DNA of 64,000 bases from an uncultured Cellvibrio sp. (GCA_946481095.1 CAMLML010000003.1:1-64000), one strand, 5' to 3'. Positions 35,827 through 45,882 are shown, numbered from the stretch's first letter. Notes: generated from the letters alone by a model not told the origin. A program made the numbers and translations.

Positions 35827-36408
35827 TTAAATAGCCTGAGTATTCCGAGTGGTTGCTTTTATCAGTTTCCAACGTTTTTCCATTGTGTAAATGGTAATGA
35901 TGTAAATGAAAATAATGATGGCAGGAATTACCTGAAAATGATGTTCAGGGAAAATATACCAAGCTATTAATATTAAAATGGTACGGCCGATAGTATGAAA
36001 ATAACCAATCCAATGTTGGATAATCCATGAAAAAGGAATCCACATTAAACCGGTTAAAATACCAACTGTTAAGGTAACCGAGCGGTAATCCTGCAGGCAG
36101 AATGGAATGGCAATAGTGTAAACCAATAATGCCATGAGCACTCCGCCAAAAAATAGCCGATCAAAAGGGTTCTTCTCTTTTCTGAAAAATGCTTCGCCGG
36201 TCAATTTGCTTAATATCATGGCTAAATACACAATACTGCCGGTTGCAATAAACAGTAACATCATGTTTTGAGAGTCATCTAAAAATAAACTGCCAATACC
36301 AATCACTGCCCAACAAATCAATCCTGCTAAAGGCGTTGCTAGAAAACGGCGGCTATTAAAAGCCGCACGTTGTTCATCAAGCGTTTTGACGTTAGAAAGA
36401 GTTGTCAT
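35827..36408 (-). CDS. Unknown four/five-TM membrane protein
   Basis: Product of 193 aa, not recognised with certainty. The N-terminus is hydrophilic (about 1-20: MTTLSNVKTLDEQRAAFNSR), followed by about five hydrophobic helices, a conserved-looking EAFFRKEKNPFDRLFFGG loop and a basic C-terminus. Packed between the exported hydrolase (16 bases) and the histidine kinase (9 bases), it probably belongs to the same operon. It may be the object sensed or regulated by the LytTR system. Confidence 0.65.
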   Translation of the reverse strand: MTTLSNVKTLDEQRAAFNSRRFLATPLAGLICWAVIGIGSLFLDDSQNMMLLFIATGSIVYLAMILSKLTGEAFFRKEKNPFDRLFFGGVLMALLVYTIAIPFCLQDYRSVTLTVGILTGLMWIPFSWIIQHWIGYFHTIGRTILILIAWYIFPEHHFQVIPAIIIFIYIITIYTMEKRWKLIKATTRNTQAI

Positions 36409-36424
36409 TTTTCTATCCTTTTAA

Positions 36425-37345
36425 TTATTGTTGGTTCAAAAATTGTTGGATTTGTTGATTGACCCATTCGTTATCATCCCAGGTTAAAAAATGAAATCCG
36501 GTTTCTGACATACGAATATCCACATTTTTTAATTGTGCGTATTGTGTTGTATAAATTGCCTTTGTGCTTTCTTGGGTTGAACCATAAGGTTTGTAAGCCG
36601 CCCATGCACCCAATACCATCACGGGTTTGTTAATTGCGGCAATACTAGCACGTAAATCAGTGGTCATTAATTCATACATGGCTTGTGTGGTGGTTGCACG
36701 GTCACTGGTTTGGCTCCATTGAATTAACATGGCTTGACGCGATGCTTGGTTACTCATGCCTTGCACACTGAAAGCGGCATTTTTAATGTAATCTTCATCG
36801 CTGGGCGCAGTCATTTGTGTGCGCATTTGTTCTGCTTGAGGTTTTGCTATTTCAACCGTGAGTGCAGGATTTTGAATTGCCGGGAAAAAAGGCAATGAAT
36901 CCACAATCACAATTTTGTTGATTAATTCAGGCGAATCCAGTGTGATCATCAAGCTGAGCAATCCACCTAAACTATGCCCAACCAAAGTGACATTGGATAA
37001 TTTTTTCTTTTTTATCATGGCAACAATATTATCTTTAACGGGAATCAAAAAACCCTGTTGCAAATTCATAGGTTGTTGGCCGGCAAAACCGGGCAAGTGA
37101 AGTAAAAAACATCGATGATTTTTTGCCAGAGATTCGCAAGTGTCAGTAAAGGTATCTTCGGCACTGTTTAATCCGGGGATAAAAATCACCGCTGGGCCAG
37201 TGCCTTTTGCAGTTATCTCGATACCGGCAAATTCTTCGGCTTTGCTTTGTTGACTCATAATGCAAACAAAAATGGCGATCATCACTGCAATCAAGCCACC
37301 TTTATTGTGACCACAAAACGTTTTTCTCAGGTTGGACAGTTTCAT
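36425..37345 (-). CDS. Exported alpha/beta hydrolase
   Basis: Hydrolase of 306 aa with an N-terminal hydrophobic signal region (about 20-35, ending SQQSKAEE). It has the nucleophile elbow GHSLGG (Ser in VTLVGHSLGGLLSLM), an oxyanion region VIFIPGLNS, an acid around DRATT...PVMVLGAW, and a catalytic His in GFHFLTWDD near the C-terminus. The family includes esterases, lipases and proline iminopeptidase-like enzymes. First gene of the unit with the membrane protein and LytTR pair. Substrate unknown. Confidence 0.8.
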   Translation of the reverse strand: MKLSNLRKTFCGHNKGGLIAVMIAIFVCIMSQQSKAEEFAGIEITAKGTGPAVIFIPGLNSAEDTFTDTCESLAKNHRCFLLHLPGFAGQQPMNLQQGFLIPVKDNIVAMIKKKKLSNVTLVGHSLGGLLSLMITLDSPELINKIVIVDSLPFFPAIQNPALTVEIAKPQAEQMRTQMTAPSDEDYIKNAAFSVQGMSNQASRQAMLIQWSQTSDRATTTQAMYELMTTDLRASIAAINKPVMVLGAWAAYKPYGSTQESTKAIYTTQYAQLKNVDIRMSETGFHFLTWDDNEWVNQQIQQFLNQQ

Positions 37346-37452
37346 TTGGCATACTCCGTGGGTTGTCAGGAGAGGCCAGTGTGTAATGAGTCTGTAGATT
37401 AGGTGTGAAGATTATGGGGAGCGGTCGAAATCAGGGGGGAGTGGCCGAAAGG

Positions 37453-38325
37453 TCAGGGTTTTATCATGGGGTCAAAGAAATAACGGCGGTAGTCTGTTTT
37501 CAAATCTTTTAATAGCGGGTTATCCAGATGATAAACCTTGCGCTTTGCCAGTTCTGTATAGTCAATACTTTCCCGATTATACTTTTCCCACAATGCTTTA
37601 AGTGAACCATCGTTGAATGCTATTTCGAGTCCTTTTTCGATTCTGTTTTTTGCGATGATATTTTCTTTATTAATGTAAAAAAATCGTGGCAGGTCATAGA
37701 CCAGCACAAAGCTTTTATCGAAATCCAGATCTTTCATGTCTTTGAAGTATTCCATTTCGGATTTAATTTGATTGATGCCACGACAAAATAAATCAATTCT
37801 GTTGGATGTAATCATTTTGAATATATTGGTGTAAACAGGTACCTCAATTACAGTAAAACCATTTGCTTGCAAGATTTGTGTGTCTGCCCAGCCTACTCCT
37901 TGCGCAATAGTAAATTTTTGTAGATCCTGTAAATTATTTGCTTTGGCAACGGCTTCTTTTTTTGCCGGGCTGACAAAACAAACACGATATCCCACAACTC
38001 CACCATCCAGCGGAATATTGATAAAAGTTAAATTGCCGGATTTTGTGAGTTCTGCCTCATAACTCAATTCGATTACCATATTGCCGTATACGTTGTGAAC
38101 TACATCGCTTAGTGCGCGTAAGGTGTTGAATTCCGAGTTGACGGCGATCATCTTGTAGTCGCCAAATTCAGATTTGGTTTTTTCAAGTGCCAGTTTGACT
38201 ATATCGTTGTAGTAGGTTTGGTATTCAGGAACCACATTAGAAGCCCTGTGATAGATAAGCAGGGGCTCTGCAGCTTTGACAGCTGAGGTCAATATCAGTA
38301 ATAACAGTACAAAATATTTTTCCAT
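37453..38325 (-). CDS. Periplasmic solute-binding-like protein, paralogue 2
   Basis: Exported protein of 290 aa. A signal peptide (MEKYFVLLLLILTSAVKA) precedes a type II solute-binding fold of the amino-acid-binding (SBP_bac_3-like) class. The same fold is used as a stand-alone sensor, with no permease genes nearby. It is very similar throughout to the upstream gene, indicating tandem duplication. The ATG at 38325 matches the paralogue's N-terminus; a GTG at 38349 overlapping the previous stop (GTGA) is an alternative and could couple translation. Ligand unknown. Confidence 0.8.
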   Translation of the reverse strand: MEKYFVLLLLILTSAVKAAEPLLIYHRASNVVPEYQTYYNDIVKLALEKTKSEFGDYKMIAVNSEFNTLRALSDVVHNVYGNMVIELSYEAELTKSGNLTFINIPLDGGVVGYRVCFVSPAKKEAVAKANNLQDLQKFTIAQGVGWADTQILQANGFTVIEVPVYTNIFKMITSNRIDLFCRGINQIKSEMEYFKDMKDLDFDKSFVLVYDLPRFFYINKENIIAKNRIEKGLEIAFNDGSLKALWEKYNRESIDYTELAKRKVYHLDNPLLKDLKTDYRRYFFDPMIKP

Positions 38326-38345
38326 ACTAACTTTCTTTAGCGAGA

Positions 38346-39221
38346 TCACTGTGGTTTTACCATGGGATCAAAAAAATATTCTCGGTAATCAGATGCAATA
38401 TCTTTCAGTAAAGGGTTTTTCAGGTAATAAATTTTTCGATTGGCCAATCCTGCATATTCGATACTTTCCCGATTATATTTTTCCCATAAAGTTCTAAATG
38501 ATCCATCATTAAATGCGATCTCAAGTCCCTTTTGAATTCTGTTTTTAGCCATAATATTTTCTTGATGAATATAGAAAAATCGTGGCAAGTCATAAACTAA
38601 TACGAAGCTTTTATCGAAATCCAGTCCTTTTAGACTCTTAAAATATTCCATCTCCGATTTGATTTGATTGATGCCTCTACAAAATAAATCGACTCTGTTT
38701 GAGGTAATCATTTTAAATATATTGGTATAAACGGGAATTTCAATGACATTAAATCCATTCGCTTGCAATATCTGTGTGTCTGCCCAACCTACTCCCTGGG
38801 CTATGGTAAATTTTTGTAATTCCTGTAAGTTTTTTACATTGGCTACAGCTTCTTTTTTGGCAGGGCTGACAAAACAAATTCGATAACCCACAATTCCTCC
38901 ATCCAGAGGGATATTAATAAAGGTTAAATTGCCGGATTTGGTAAGTTCAGATTCGTAACTTAATTCAATCACCATATTCCCGTAGAGGTTGTTCGCCACA
39001 TCACTGAGCGCCCGTAAGGTGTTCAACTCTGCGGGCACGGCAATCATTTTGTAATTGCCGAATTCCGGTTTGGTTTTTTCAAGAGCCAGCTTAACCAGGT
39101 CATCATAATAACCGTGGTATTCGGTCACTGTGTCAGCCGTTCTGTGATAGATGAGCAATGGCTCAGTCGCTATAGCTGTGTTAATCCAGCACAAAAACAG
39201 CAAGATAAAAAGTTTATCCAT
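38346..39221 (-). CDS. Periplasmic solute-binding-like protein, paralogue 1
   Basis: Exported protein of 291 aa. A signal peptide (MDKLFILLFLCWINTAIA) precedes a single type II binding-protein domain. Shared with its neighbour are the blocks EPLLIYHR, LEKTKPEFGNYKMIAV, VGWADTQILQANGF, MITSNRVDLFCRGINQIKSE and ALWEKYNRES. The two differ mostly at scattered positions, with a few conservative changes near the putative ligand pocket. No ABC permease or ATPase is adjacent. Such orphan binding-like proteins may serve in sensing or enzyme-like roles. Confidence 0.8.
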   Translation of the reverse strand: MDKLFILLFLCWINTAIATEPLLIYHRTADTVTEYHGYYDDLVKLALEKTKPEFGNYKMIAVPAELNTLRALSDVANNLYGNMVIELSYESELTKSGNLTFINIPLDGGIVGYRICFVSPAKKEAVANVKNLQELQKFTIAQGVGWADTQILQANGFNVIEIPVYTNIFKMITSNRVDLFCRGINQIKSEMEYFKSLKGLDFDKSFVLVYDLPRFFYIHQENIMAKNRIQKGLEIAFNDGSFRTLWEKYNRESIEYAGLANRKIYYLKNPLLKDIASDYREYFFDPMVKPQ

Positions 39222-39289
39222 GATGGTTTTCTTCGAATTTCTGTACCAGAAAGTCTAGATGAGAACTCAGGATTTGCGTTGCAATAAAA

Positions 39290-39314
39290 AAGGCCATCTT
39301 GTGGATGGCCTTTT
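39290..39314 (-). terminator. Rho-independent terminator of the porin-like gene
   Basis: Stem GGCCATC/GATGGCC around loop TTGTG, with A-runs and T-runs on both sides. It lies 22 bases after the stop of the 39336 gene and separates it from the solute-binding pair. Confidence 0.9.
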
Positions 39315-39335
39315 CGGGTGCTTCAGTGGGTAGGA

Positions 39336-40052
39336 TTAGAAGCGGAAAGCGGCGCCAATAGAATAAGCATCTGCTTCATCAGCAGAAACAATTTGGGCGT
39401 TCAGTGAGAAGTTATCATTGAAGAAGTAACGGGTACGAAGTCCATAAGCGGATTCTTCCTGATCTTCGAGAGTTGCGCCTACACTGAAAAAGCTGGTGAA
39501 GTAATAATCGGCAGCCAAAGAAAGAGTGTCTTCTTCGTCATCCGGGCCTTGAGCGAAACCGGCTTCTAAATTGATCGCTGTGTCACCTGCCAATTTACTA
39601 ACGTATTTTGCGGCTATATTGGCTTCATAGTCTTCAGCTTCTTCACTGTGACTGGTGCTCACCAAGAGACCGTCAATAGGCGTGATCCCTAATGTGACGA
39701 CAGTATCATTCTCATCTTCCATTTTTACGTATTGAGCACCAACATAGAAAATGGTGCTGGGAATATAAAAACCAAAACCAATATTTTGAGCATCTGAACT
39801 ACCACCATCAAAATCAAATTCAGTATGACCTGCGTTCACAAAACTACGTCTTTCAAGAAAAGCTGCCTCTGCAAGCGGTTTATTGGCAGTATCAACAGGA
39901 GTGAAATGATAGACACCTTGAAGTGAAATGGCTGTAAGGTCATTATCAAAATCAGCGTATTCCAAGCTTACTTCGCCATTGTATGTGTTAGCCATTGCTA
40001 AACTGGAAGTCAATAAAACAGCAGTTGATAAGAGGGTTTTTGAAAATTTCAT
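39336..40052 (-). CDS. Outer-membrane beta-barrel (porin-like) protein
   Basis: Exported protein of 238 aa with a signal peptide (MKFSKTLLSTAVLLTSSLAMA). The mature part shows alternating hydrophobic/polar strands, acidic loops and a C-terminal Phe (AYSIGAAFRF) typical of barrel assembly. About ten to twelve strands are likely. The ATG at 40052 follows GGAG by 8 bases; an ATG four codons earlier lies inside this ribosome site and is less likely. The strongly acidic loops (EDENDTVV, EEAEDYEAN) suggest cation preference. Family assignment beyond beta-barrel is uncertain. Confidence 0.75.
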   Translation of the reverse strand: MKFSKTLLSTAVLLTSSLAMANTYNGEVSLEYADFDNDLTAISLQGVYHFTPVDTANKPLAEAAFLERRSFVNAGHTEFDFDGGSSDAQNIGFGFYIPSTIFYVGAQYVKMEDENDTVVTLGITPIDGLLVSTSHSEEAEDYEANIAAKYVSKLAGDTAINLEAGFAQGPDDEEDTLSLAADYYFTSFFSVGATLEDQEESAYGLRTRYFFNDNFSLNAQIVSADEADAYSIGAAFRF

Positions 40053-40250
40053 GAAGTTCTCCATTTAAGATAGTGTGTTGCCGTAAACTCTGTCACGGCA
40101 CGCGCAGGTTAACTGAAAAAGCTGAACCTTGTATGAACTAAATAAAATGATTTTGTCAGCTGATATAGTGATCAGGGTTATAATTAAGTATTTACATGAC
40201 AAATTGTTTGAATTTTATCCATCTGTTATTTTTAACGAAAGAGTTGTCTC

Positions 40251-41750
40251 ATGAACATCACCACAAATAATCATCAGGTTTATAAAACAGAACAAATCTC
40301 AACTTTGGACAAAGCCTTTATTTCCAGTGGTATTTCGTCAATTCAATTAATGAAACGCGCAGCAGAAGCAGCGTTTGATTTATTGCAGCAATATTATAAA
40401 AATTTACCTGTGAGAGTTTTTTGTGGTGGTGGTAATAATGCGGGTGACGGTTATTTGTTGGCTGGATTATTGGCGCAACGAAAATACTCGGTAGATCTGG
40501 TGCAAATAGTGCCAACCAATTTATTAAAAAATGATGCATTGCAAGCCTGTCAATTTGCACAAGAAAACGGTGTCAATTTTTATCAGTTGGAAGCGCAACC
40601 TGAAATAAAAAGTGGTGTATTGGTTGATGCACTTTTGGGTATTGGTGCAAAAGGTGCGCCGCGTGCAGAATTTGCAAATGCGATCGAATATATGAATCAA
40701 TCCGGTTTACCTATAGTGGCATTGGATTTACCTTCCGGATTGGATGCCGATACCGGTTATGCCCCCGGTGCAGTTGTTGTTGCATCGAAAACGATTTCTT
40801 TTATTGCACTGAAAGCCGGGTTGTTAACAGGAAAAGGGCCTGCAGTTTGTGGTGACGTCATTCTTGCGGATTTGCAAATTCCCGATGAGTTATTAAGTCA
40901 GCAAAATGCAGAAGTAGAAATTATTCAATTAAAAAAATCTTTGGAATTTTTGAAGCCGAGAAAAGCCGACGCTCACAAAGGTGATTTTGGTCATGTGATG
41001 ATTATTGGCGGTGACATTGGTTACGGTGGTGCTGCGCTGATGGCTGCCGAAGCCGCTGCACGTACAGGTGCGGGTTTGGTGAGTTTGGCTACTCGTCCTG
41101 AACATATTGCCGCCTCCCTTGTGCGCTGCCCGGAAATTATGGCGCGCGGTGTGGTTTCGGGGCAGGAACTTGAACCTTTACTTGCCCGTCCCGGGGTATT
41201 GGTTGTGGGGCCGGGTTTGGGGCGCTCTCCATGGTCAGAACAGATGCTGCAACAGGCGGTAAAGTCAGGTTTGCCTATGGTGTTGGATGCTGATGCATTG
41301 AATATTCTGGCTGAAGGTAGAGTGGTGCCTGCGACTGTCAAAGGACAGTGGTTGTTGACACCACATCCTGCAGAGGCCGCTCGATTGTTGGGAAAAACTA
41401 CTGCTGAAATTCAGTTCGACAGATTTCAATCGATCAGGGAGTTGCATCAGAGATATGATGCTTGCGTTATTTTGAAGGGAGCAGGTAGTTTGGTGTTAGG
41501 GAGTTCGGGCAAAATTGCAGTGGTTTCTGCGGGAAATCCGGGCATGGCCACTGGTGGTATGGGTGATGTTTTATCGGGGATTTTAGGGGGATTACTGGCA
41601 CAGGGTTTAGCCATAGAAAACGCTGCAAAACTCGGTGCAGTATTGCACGCAACAGCTGCTGACAGGGCGGCACAAATAACCGGACAACCCGGGTTGATGG
41701 CGACAGATTTAATTCCCCGACTGTGCCAGATTATTCGGGATAAAGCATGA
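40251..41750 (+). CDS. nnr: Bifunctional NAD(P)HX epimerase/dehydratase
   Basis: Metabolite-repair enzyme of 499 aa fusing two domains. Residues of about 1-215 are NAD(P)HX epimerase (NnrE/YjeF-N) with GGGNNAGDGYLLAGLL and LDLPSGLDADTG. Residues of about 225-499 are ADP-dependent NAD(P)HX dehydratase (NnrD) with GPGLGRSPWSEQ, LTPHPAEAARLLG and GNPGMATGGMGDVLSG. It regenerates NAD(P)H from hydrated forms. The stop overlaps the tsaE start by four bases (ATGA), the usual gammaproteobacterial arrangement. Confidence 0.95.
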   Translation: MNITTNNHQVYKTEQISTLDKAFISSGISSIQLMKRAAEAAFDLLQQYYKNLPVRVFCGGGNNAGDGYLLAGLLAQRKYSVDLVQIVPTNLLKNDALQACQFAQENGVNFYQLEAQPEIKSGVLVDALLGIGAKGAPRAEFANAIEYMNQSGLPIVALDLPSGLDADTGYAPGAVVVASKTISFIALKAGLLTGKGPAVCGDVILADLQIPDELLSQQNAEVEIIQLKKSLEFLKPRKADAHKGDFGHVMIIGGDIGYGGAALMAAEAAARTGAGLVSLATRPEHIAASLVRCPEIMARGVVSGQELEPLLARPGVLVVGPGLGRSPWSEQMLQQAVKSGLPMVLDADALNILAEGRVVPATVKGQWLLTPHPAEAARLLGKTTAEIQFDRFQSIRELHQRYDACVILKGAGSLVLGSSGKIAVVSAGNPGMATGGMGDVLSGILGGLLAQGLAIENAAKLGAVLHATAADRAAQITGQPGLMATDLIPRLCQIIRDKA

Positions 41751-42208
41751 TCAATTTGTACAAACCAACAGAGATTTTTTTGGAAAATGAAATGGCGACC
41801 CTGGAAGCGGGGCGCGAACTGGGTGCTGCTTTGTTGCAATATCCAAACAGTCTTTGTATTTATCTGGATGGAAATTTGGGCGCGGGAAAAACAACCTTAA
41901 CCCGTGGGATTCTCAATGCATTTGGGCATACCGGTTTGGTAAAAAGCCCTACTTATACACTGGTAGAAACTTATGAATTTCCATCGAGACCCATCCATCA
42001 TTTTGATTTGTATCGCTTGACTGATCCCGAAGAATTGGAGTTTATGGGGATTCGTGATTATTTTGTAATGAATGCAATTTGTTTGATCGAGTGGCCTGAA
42101 AAAGGGAAGGCTTATCTGCCTGATCCCGATTTGGTTATCAGTATGGAGTATCAGGCTCAATCAAGAATAATGCGTTTGCATTCAAACCTAAGCGGTGATT
42201 CGCAATGA
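41747..42208 (+). CDS. tsaE: tRNA threonylcarbamoyladenosine biosynthesis ATPase TsaE
   Basis: P-loop ATPase of 153 aa required with TsaB/TsaC/TsaD for t6A37 modification of ANN-decoding tRNAs. It has Walker [16 protein letters not shown] (about 39-53), then [11 protein letters not shown] and a Walker-B-like HHFDLYRL, all family hallmarks. It is coupled to the upstream repair enzyme by a four-base overlap. Instead of amiB-mutL, the convergent nadC gene follows, and the two 3' ends overlap by 21 bases. Confidence 0.95.
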   Translation: MINLYKPTEIFLENEMATLEAGRELGAALLQYPNSLCIYLDGNLGAGKTTLTRGILNAFGHTGLVKSPTYTLVETYEFPSRPIHHFDLYRLTDPEELEFMGIRDYFVMNAICLIEWPEKGKAYLPDPDLVISMEYQAQSRIMRLHSNLSGDSQ

Positions 42209-43045
42209 CAAGTCCAGCGCGCGACAATGTTTGGTCAGTGCACCGATAGAAATAAAATTGACCCCTGTTTTTGCTACTTCCAGAAGAGAATCCATCGACA
42301 TATTGCCGGATGCTTCCAAAGGAACACGCATATCGGCAATTTTTACAGCTGTTCGCATTTCATCAAGCGTAAAATTATCGAGCATTATGATGTCAGCCCT
42401 ATGCTTGATCGCCTCCTCAAGCTCCTCAATATTCTCGACTTCAACCTCAACAGGTTTATCGGGAGCAATGCGACGAGCCTGCAATATTGCGGCTTGTATA
42501 GAGCCACAAGCTGTAATGTGGTTTTCCTTGATTAAAAAAGCATCATAAAGTCCTATCCGGTGGTTGTGGCATCCCCCGCAAAGGACCGCATATTTTTGCG
42601 CTAGTCTAAGACCCGGGAGTGTTTTTCTGGTGTCGAGAATTTTTACATTTTGCCCCTCGGTAGCTTGTGCGAACTGACGGGATTGAGTGGCAGTACCCGA
42701 CAAAGTCTGAATGAAATTCAGTGCCGTTCTTTCGCCGGTGAGGATGCTGCGTGAATTACCCGATAGTTGAAGTAGGCATTGATCGACATGCAGTAAATCG
42801 CCATCTTCAACTAACCATGTTAGTTGCACATTTTTGTCCAGTTGGCGAAATACCTCGTCTACCCATAATCGTCCGCAAAAAACTCCTGCTTCCCGGGTGA
42901 TAATTCTGGCTTGGGAAATTTTGTCTGCCGGGATAAGTTCTGCCGTGATATCGCCTGAACCTATATCCTCGTTCAATGCCCGGGTGACTTGTTGATGGAT
43001 GGCGGAGATCAATTCGTCTCGCGAAAAACGTTCTGGTTGGATCAT
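42188..43045 (-). CDS. nadC: Nicotinate-nucleotide pyrophosphorylase
   Basis: Quinolinate phosphoribosyltransferase of NAD biosynthesis, 285 aa. Catalytic landmarks are [59 protein letters not shown] segment (about 140-165) and the C-terminal barrel [27 protein letters not shown]. The ATG at 43045 is preferred to a TTG 12 bases upstream. It converges on tsaE with a 21-base overlap and diverges from the first DUF1631 gene. Confidence 0.96.
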   Translation of the reverse strand: MIQPERFSRDELISAIHQQVTRALNEDIGSGDITAELIPADKISQARIITREAGVFCGRLWVDEVFRQLDKNVQLTWLVEDGDLLHVDQCLLQLSGNSRSILTGERTALNFIQTLSGTATQSRQFAQATEGQNVKILDTRKTLPGLRLAQKYAVLCGGCHNHRIGLYDAFLIKENHITACGSIQAAILQARRIAPDKPVEVEVENIEELEEAIKHRADIIMLDNFTLDEMRTAVKIADMRVPLEASGNMSMDSLLEVAKTGVNFISIGALTKHCRALDLSLRITA

Positions 43046-43235
43046 GTAAAAACTCAAAAGGTGGGATAAAAAATGAAAGAAATGTCAGTCTAATTCCAAA
43101 AAAATACTAAATTTAGCCAAGCAAAACCATTAGTTATTGCAAACTGTGATAGGCCTCTCGATCTTATCATTTGCCCTCGAGCCTGTCTGCCACTTGGTTA
43201 TACTCAAACAGAGATCAGACTTTGAGTGACACCTC

Positions 43236-45659
43236 ATGAGCGAAGCCACTAAACCTGAAGTTGTCAAATTAGATACCAAAAAGGTTGTTCAGTTGAACGT
43301 TGAACGAAACTCTCCGCAGCAATCGCAGATCGCTTTGGCGAGATTGCCTGCAGCTATGCATAATTTGCGCGATAAAGCGCGCCAACACTTGCAGAATTTG
43401 TTGAGAGAACTTTTTGATAAAGTCGATGATGCTATGTTTGAGTTGGCCGATAAAGCTGACAATAATCAGGATCAAAATCTGTATTTTGATTCCATGCGGG
43501 AAGTGAGAATTCGTCGCCGTGCAATGGAAACAACTTTCTTCCGTCAAATTGATATAGGTTTTGCGCAGTTGTTGGATGCCAATGCGTATCGTGATGAGAT
43601 AACAGAAGAAAAACAAGTTTCAGCAGATGACTTGTCTTTGGTTAAAAATGACGAGCTTGAAGAAATGGTGGCAACCGACACCATGATCAACAAGGCCAAT
43701 GAACAATTCGCTGAAGCTATTCAGCACCTTACACTGCGTATAGATCATCTTGTTCCTATCAAGGTTTATCAAAAAAACAATCCTCTTGGTGCCGATGTTA
43801 TTTGCCGTGCATTTGTACAGTCCACCACTGCATTGACAATTGATGTAAAAGCCAAATTAGTATTGTTTAAATTATTTGATAATTTGGTGATGACGCAATT
43901 GGGAAAATTATTTGACGCGTTGAATAAATCGTTAATTGAAGCCAACATTTTGCCTTCGTTAAAAGTTGCGGCAAAAGCTAAAAAAAATCCGGCACAATCA
44001 ACGCCCTATTCTCAGGGCGCTTCTTCTGGCGGTGTATCACCTGCCCAAGTGTACGATGATCAAACCAATCAAGTTTTGCAAAATCTTCGAAGTTTACTGG
44101 GTCATCAGTCTTCATCTACCGTTACATCCAATCTGCAAAATACAGAGATTGCAACACCTGATCTATTAAGATTGCTGTCACAGGCACAACATCGTCACGA
44201 TTCAATGACAACGCAAACACCTGTGAGTTTGCGACAAATGTTGCAGGATTTACTATCGTCTGAAGTTGAAAAATCTGCAGCAATTAATCAGGTGGATGAT
44301 GATGTGATTAATCTTGTTAGCATGATGTTTGAGTTTATCCTTGATGATCGGAATTTGGCATCGCCGATGAAAGCCTTAATCGGTCGTTTACAAATTCCGA
44401 TGGTCAAAGTTGCAATTGCAGACAAGAGTTTTTTCAGCAAGGGGGGACATCCTGCTCGTCGTTTATTGAATGAGATGGCTATGGCTTGTTTGGGATGGCA
44501 AGAAACAACAGCTGAAAACCTTCACAAGGATATTTTGTATAACAAAATGCAGGAAATGGTTCGTGTTGTGTTAGCTGATTTCGAAACTGATATGGGAATA
44601 TTTAATAATCTCTTGTTGGATTTCCGTGCGTTTCAGGAAAAAGAAAAGCGTCGTGCGCAGATTCTTGAGCAGCGAACAATTGATGCTGAAGATGGTAAAG
44701 CGAAGTCCGAGCGTGCAAGAGCGGAAGTGGATAATGCTTTGCGAAATATTATTGGTGATAAATTATTGCCACAAACCGTTACACGCTTGCTTAGGGATGC
44801 ATGGGCTAATGTAATGTTTATCAGTTGTCTGAAGCAGGGTGTTGATAGCGAGGATTGGTTGGAAAAAAATACAACAGCTCAGCAATTGGTGTGGAGTGTG
44901 ACTTCATCTATGGATAAAGATAATCGACAAAAATTGTTGAAAATGGTGCCGGAGCTTTTACAAAAACTAAGGACGGGTTTGGAGGGTATCTCTTTCAGTC
45001 CACTTGAAACCACACAAATGTTCAAGCAGCTTGAAGCGGTTCATTTAGCCAGATTGCGCAGCGATTCAACTCCGGTTGACAAGCCTGTTGAAAAGCAGAC
45101 TGATAAAGTTCCGGTCAATGAAAAATCTGTTAATGAAGTGAGGTCACCAACACCAACATCAGAAGCAGATCTGGAGGCGAAGGCTTTAGAGTTGGCAGAG
45201 AAGAACGCTCAAAGACGAGCTCCCCAACCTGCCAAGCCAGTTGAGTCTATCGATGTACCACCAACAAAAGTGGAGGAAAAAACGGTCGATCCAGTTGTGG
45301 TTAATGAAGCTCAGGATATGACCAGGCAGGAAGTTCCCGTCACTCATGAAATAGAGGAGGATGTCTCACGTATAAGCTCCCAGCATTTGGCTCTGGTAGG
45401 CAATATTACCCAGGGGACCTGGTTTGAAATGCAGGGTGAAAATGGTGAAAAGTATCGTTGCCGTCTTGCGGCTATTATTCGTCCCGCTGGAAAATATATC
45501 TTTGTAAACCGTTCCGGTATGAAAGTTGCTGAGGAATCAAAAGAGACCTTGGCTTTGGCGTTGCAACAAAAACGCTTGAGTATATTGGATGACGGAATGC
45601 TGTTTGACCGTGCCCTTGAAGCTGTTATTGGTAATTTGAGGGACAAAAGACCTGGTTAA
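43236..45659 (+). CDS. DUF1631 family protein, paralogue 1
   Basis: Large cytoplasmic protein of 807 aa. DUF1631 features include ARQHLQNLLRELFDKVDDAM, YFDSMREVRIRRRAMETTFF, DDVINLVSMMFEFILDDRNL and IPMVKVAIADKSFFSKGGHP. A disordered Pro/Glu/Lys/Val-rich linker (about 610-705) precedes a C-terminal small domain (about 715-800: GTWFEMQGENGEKYRCRL, KYIFVNRSGMKVAE) that looks PilZ-like in layout. Function of the family is unknown. It is not a thymidine phosphorylase, despite occasional labels. Forms a tandem with the next gene. Confidence 0.85.
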   Translation: MSEATKPEVVKLDTKKVVQLNVERNSPQQSQIALARLPAAMHNLRDKARQHLQNLLRELFDKVDDAMFELADKADNNQDQNLYFDSMREVRIRRRAMETTFFRQIDIGFAQLLDANAYRDEITEEKQVSADDLSLVKNDELEEMVATDTMINKANEQFAEAIQHLTLRIDHLVPIKVYQKNNPLGADVICRAFVQSTTALTIDVKAKLVLFKLFDNLVMTQLGKLFDALNKSLIEANILPSLKVAAKAKKNPAQSTPYSQGASSGGVSPAQVYDDQTNQVLQNLRSLLGHQSSSTVTSNLQNTEIATPDLLRLLSQAQHRHDSMTTQTPVSLRQMLQDLLSSEVEKSAAINQVDDDVINLVSMMFEFILDDRNLASPMKALIGRLQIPMVKVAIADKSFFSKGGHPARRLLNEMAMACLGWQETTAENLHKDILYNKMQEMVRVVLADFETDMGIFNNLLLDFRAFQEKEKRRAQILEQRTIDAEDGKAKSERARAEVDNALRNIIGDKLLPQTVTRLLRDAWANVMFISCLKQGVDSEDWLEKNTTAQQLVWSVTSSMDKDNRQKLLKMVPELLQKLRTGLEGISFSPLETTQMFKQLEAVHLARLRSDSTPVDKPVEKQTDKVPVNEKSVNEVRSPTPTSEADLEAKALELAEKNAQRRAPQPAKPVESIDVPPTKVEEKTVDPVVVNEAQDMTRQEVPVTHEIEEDVSRISSQHLALVGNITQGTWFEMQGENGEKYRCRLAAIIRPAGKYIFVNRSGMKVAEESKETLALALQQKRLSILDDGMLFDRALEAVIGNLRDKRPG

Positions 45660-45882
45660 AACCTTGTTGGTCCGGGAGCTGGTTGTCTTAAGGTATAAAT
45701 CTCATCAATTGGTCAGGTAATTTTGTGAGCCTGTCTTCTAATTTTTGGTTATGTAGAGTGGAAATCAGCGCATTTGTGGAAGAATGGATGCAATCTGTTA
45801 AAATTTGACCTCAAAATTTGACTTTTTAACTATTGCTGACAGATACATAACTGCCAGTCTTTGCTCTAAAGCAGGGATATCT

